Source of the DNA: Prado023 sp036375875
GTDB lineage: Bacteria > Actinomycetota > Actinomycetes > S36-B12 > CAIYMF01
DNA length: 6,659 bases
Assembly: GCA_036375875.1 (NCBI GenBank)
Contig: DASVBK010000204.1
Coordinates: 1-6,659, forward strand
Reading direction: 5' to 3'
How positions within the stretch are numbered: position 1 is the stretch's first letter; every line of letters begins with the position of its first letter. This document shows positions 6,101-6,659 of the stretch, piece by piece. A program made the translations under genes and the position numbers. Below the pieces are notes generated by a model. The model saw nothing but the letters and a program-made list of their open reading frames with translations, was not told where the DNA came from and did no database searches.

Positions 6101-6659
6101 GCTGCAGCGGCTCCACCTCGCTGAAGCTGAACCGTCCCCGGACATGGCGATGGGTGTCCCGCGAGATCAGGATCCCGCCCGGTGGGGCGGCGGCCTGGAT
6201 GCGTGCCGCACGGTTCACGGTGTCGCCGACGACGACGAAGTCCTGCCCGGGCCGGTCGTCCAGGGAGCTCACGACCACCTCACCGGTGTCGATCCCGACG
6301 CGCATGACCAGGGAGGGATGGCCTGCTGGGAGCTCGGCGTTGAGCTCCCCGAGGGCGCTGCGCATGCCCAGCGCCGAGCGGATCGCCCGGTGGGGGTCGT
6401 CCTCGTGGGACTCGTGCAGGCCGAAGACGGCCATCACGGCGTCGCCGATGAACTTCTCGACCACCCCGCCGTGGGCGGTGATGTGCTCGTGCCACCGGCG
6501 GAAGTACGCGTTCATGATGGTCCTGGTGTCCTCGGGGTCCAGCGACCTCGACAGGACCGTGAAGTCCACGACGTCGGCGAACAGCACCGTCACCAGCTTG
6601 CGCTGCTCCGCCCTGCGCCGGGCGAGCATGGCGGCCCGCGTCTCGCGCAGCGGCGCCAG
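3153..6659 (-). CDS. Class III nucleotide cyclase / STAND-type ATPase / TPR-like repeat protein, 5' end beyond right edge
   Basis: A very large cytoplasmic signalling protein; residues are counted from the in-frame ATG at 6629. Residues 8-190 form a class III nucleotide cyclase domain: metal-binding Asp19 (LFADVVDFT) and Asp63 (EKFIGDAVMAVFG), purine-binding Lys59, and transition-state Asn139 and Arg143 (GDTVNRAAR). The usual substrate-selecting Asp is replaced by Val132. Residues about 213-420 are a P-loop ATPase with Walker A GDAGVGKS (242-249) and Walker B VVILLEDLHWAD (374-385), followed by a helical/winged-helix region to about 616 with GNPFHLEELV (469-478) and EFLFKHAVLRDVTYES (583-598). 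Residues 726-1085 are nine 40-residue TPR-like repeats. It resembles the cyclase-ATPase fusions of actinobacteria (such as M. tuberculosis Rv0386) but ends in repeats without a LuxR-type DNA-binding domain. A ligand or protein bound by the repeats probably controls ATPase and cyclase output (inference). The frame is open through 6659, so the N-terminus is outside. Convergent with the VOC gene. Confidence 0.88.
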   Translation of the reverse strand: MAPLRETRAAMLARRRAEQRKLVTVLFADVVDFTVLSRSLDPEDTRTIMNAYFRRWHEHITAHGGVVEKFIGDAVMAVFGLHESHEDDPHRAIRSALGMRSALGELNAELPAGHPSLVMRVGIDTGEVVVSSLDDRPGQDFVVVGDTVNRAARIQAAAPPGGILISRDTHRHVRGRFSFSEVEPLQLKGIAEPVRAHLVGTERPAGYRLDEARGVEGVETRTIGREASLRQLQDRFWDVADEGRWQVVTVVGDAGVGKSRLLLELDRWLAEIDQPLYWFRGRAAPASQNAANSLLRDVVAARLGIRERDEPAAVVGKLEEGFAAALGTGEATQRKAHLVGFWLGFELSDSAAVSGYRHDPQGLRKRASVHLAEYFAKLAARLPVVILLEDLHWADEGSLAWIDAADEVLGDCRVLVVATARPSLLERHPHWGEGLAHHARLPLDPLSRRESGQLLAEILQRVDHVPSSLRELLLRSAEGNPFHLEELVKWLIESGVIVTGEASWHIEQARLQAVQVPPTLRGVLQARVDALTPPEQLVLQRASVIGRVFWDDAVASFDPVPSASDDIADSLTRLRRREVVYQRPESAFDGTHEFLFKHAVLRDVTYESVLRAQRLRYHALAARWLEQITERTQRIDEYAALIAAHHDSSGDALAAARWYLRAASQASSVHALAEATRLLDRAAEVVPADEPALRFDVVLAREGVLDRMGAREEQRHDLDTLDVLAEQLDDRRRIQRLLRWASWHFHHSEYEDQAVPAQAAVTLARQAGLTDLEADALLWWGRGLTWKGAHGQAKHVLEQALARAREAGAPRLVGESLRYLAIVANNESEFPRAIALLEEARAAHRANNDLEGESTTLVQLGSVLFNQGRHREARVWLEECLPIFVASGHKYRQAVVTSNLGAILLQEGELGQARRLISEGLALCQELGDREGVAVAFGVLGDTYRRAGDHERAQDHLRRSVELALEIAFDFQASDAYLCLALDALDGGLPEAATELVDRALERARLASSPLAEARALVARAYACLALGRSAEAQEAATAAGAGAERLGLHGLVREVEVLHARIALCRGDLDDAVRHVETAGRGIDLEALEVTLRPGGMLLARWEILARAGSSLAPEALRAAGQFLDEFAARIDEPDLRRGFLTGIPAHVQLRAALSAGAEGLSANSEG
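3375..4454 (-). repeat. Nine consecutive 40-residue TPR-like helical repeats (protein-level)
   Basis: Residues 726-1085 of the cyclase protein divide into nine units of exactly 40 residues with no insertion or deletion. The pair at TPR positions 7-8 recurs at 730 (WA), 770 (WG), 810 (LA), 850 (LG), 890 (LG), 930 (LG), 970 (LA), 1010 (RA) and 1050 (HA). A less regular unit precedes (about 684-725) and a helical tail follows (about 1086-1146). The length of 40 rather than 34 resembles the superhelical sensor repeats of MalT-type STAND proteins. The DNA itself is not an obvious tandem repeat; the units have diverged. Confidence 0.85.

Noticed and set aside
1..6659. Mobile elements, CRISPR arrays, tRNA or rRNA genes, toxin-antitoxin or defence modules
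   Set aside because: I found no transposase or integrase motifs, no spaced direct repeats, no tRNA-like cloverleaf and no restriction, toxin or nuclease signatures. The STAND-type ATPase is fused to a cyclase rather than to an anti-phage effector, so a defence role is not supported.

Overview
The window looks like chromosomal DNA from a high-GC actinobacterium. GC is roughly 70% by eye, third codon positions are almost always G or C, one gene starts with GTG, and two divergent genes appear to be leaderless. Genus cannot be called from this sequence. I see no phage, transposon, tRNA, rRNA or CRISPR signature.

There are five genes on strictly alternating strands: (1) 1-329, minus, the N-terminal part of an isochorismatase-family cysteine hydrolase running off the left edge; (2) 464-1402, plus, a tandem GNAT-fold N-acetyltransferase; (3) 1510-2451, minus, a secreted protein of unknown function with a signal peptide and four cysteines; (4) 2653-3063, plus, a PhnB-like VOC (glyoxalase-fold) protein; (5) 3153-6659, minus, a very large class III nucleotide cyclase / STAND-type ATPase / TPR-like signalling protein whose 5' end lies beyond the right edge.

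No two neighbours are co-directional, so nothing here is an operon. Genes 1/2 and 3/4 are divergent pairs that share promoter regions (134 and 201 bp). Genes 2/3 and 4/5 are convergent pairs separated by 107 and 89 bp containing GC-rich hairpins. The layout gives no support for a dedicated multi-gene system; these look like independent housekeeping or accessory genes.

The most interesting part is gene 5. Its cyclase domain keeps five of the six canonical catalytic residues but has Val where the substrate-selecting Asp normally sits. Its C-terminal half is nine uninterrupted repeats of exactly 40 residues, and it has no C-terminal DNA-binding domain. Also worth a look are the leaderless-type start signals of the gene 1/2 pair, a shared 9-mer pointing at each gene of the 3/4 pair, and the unrecognised secreted protein.
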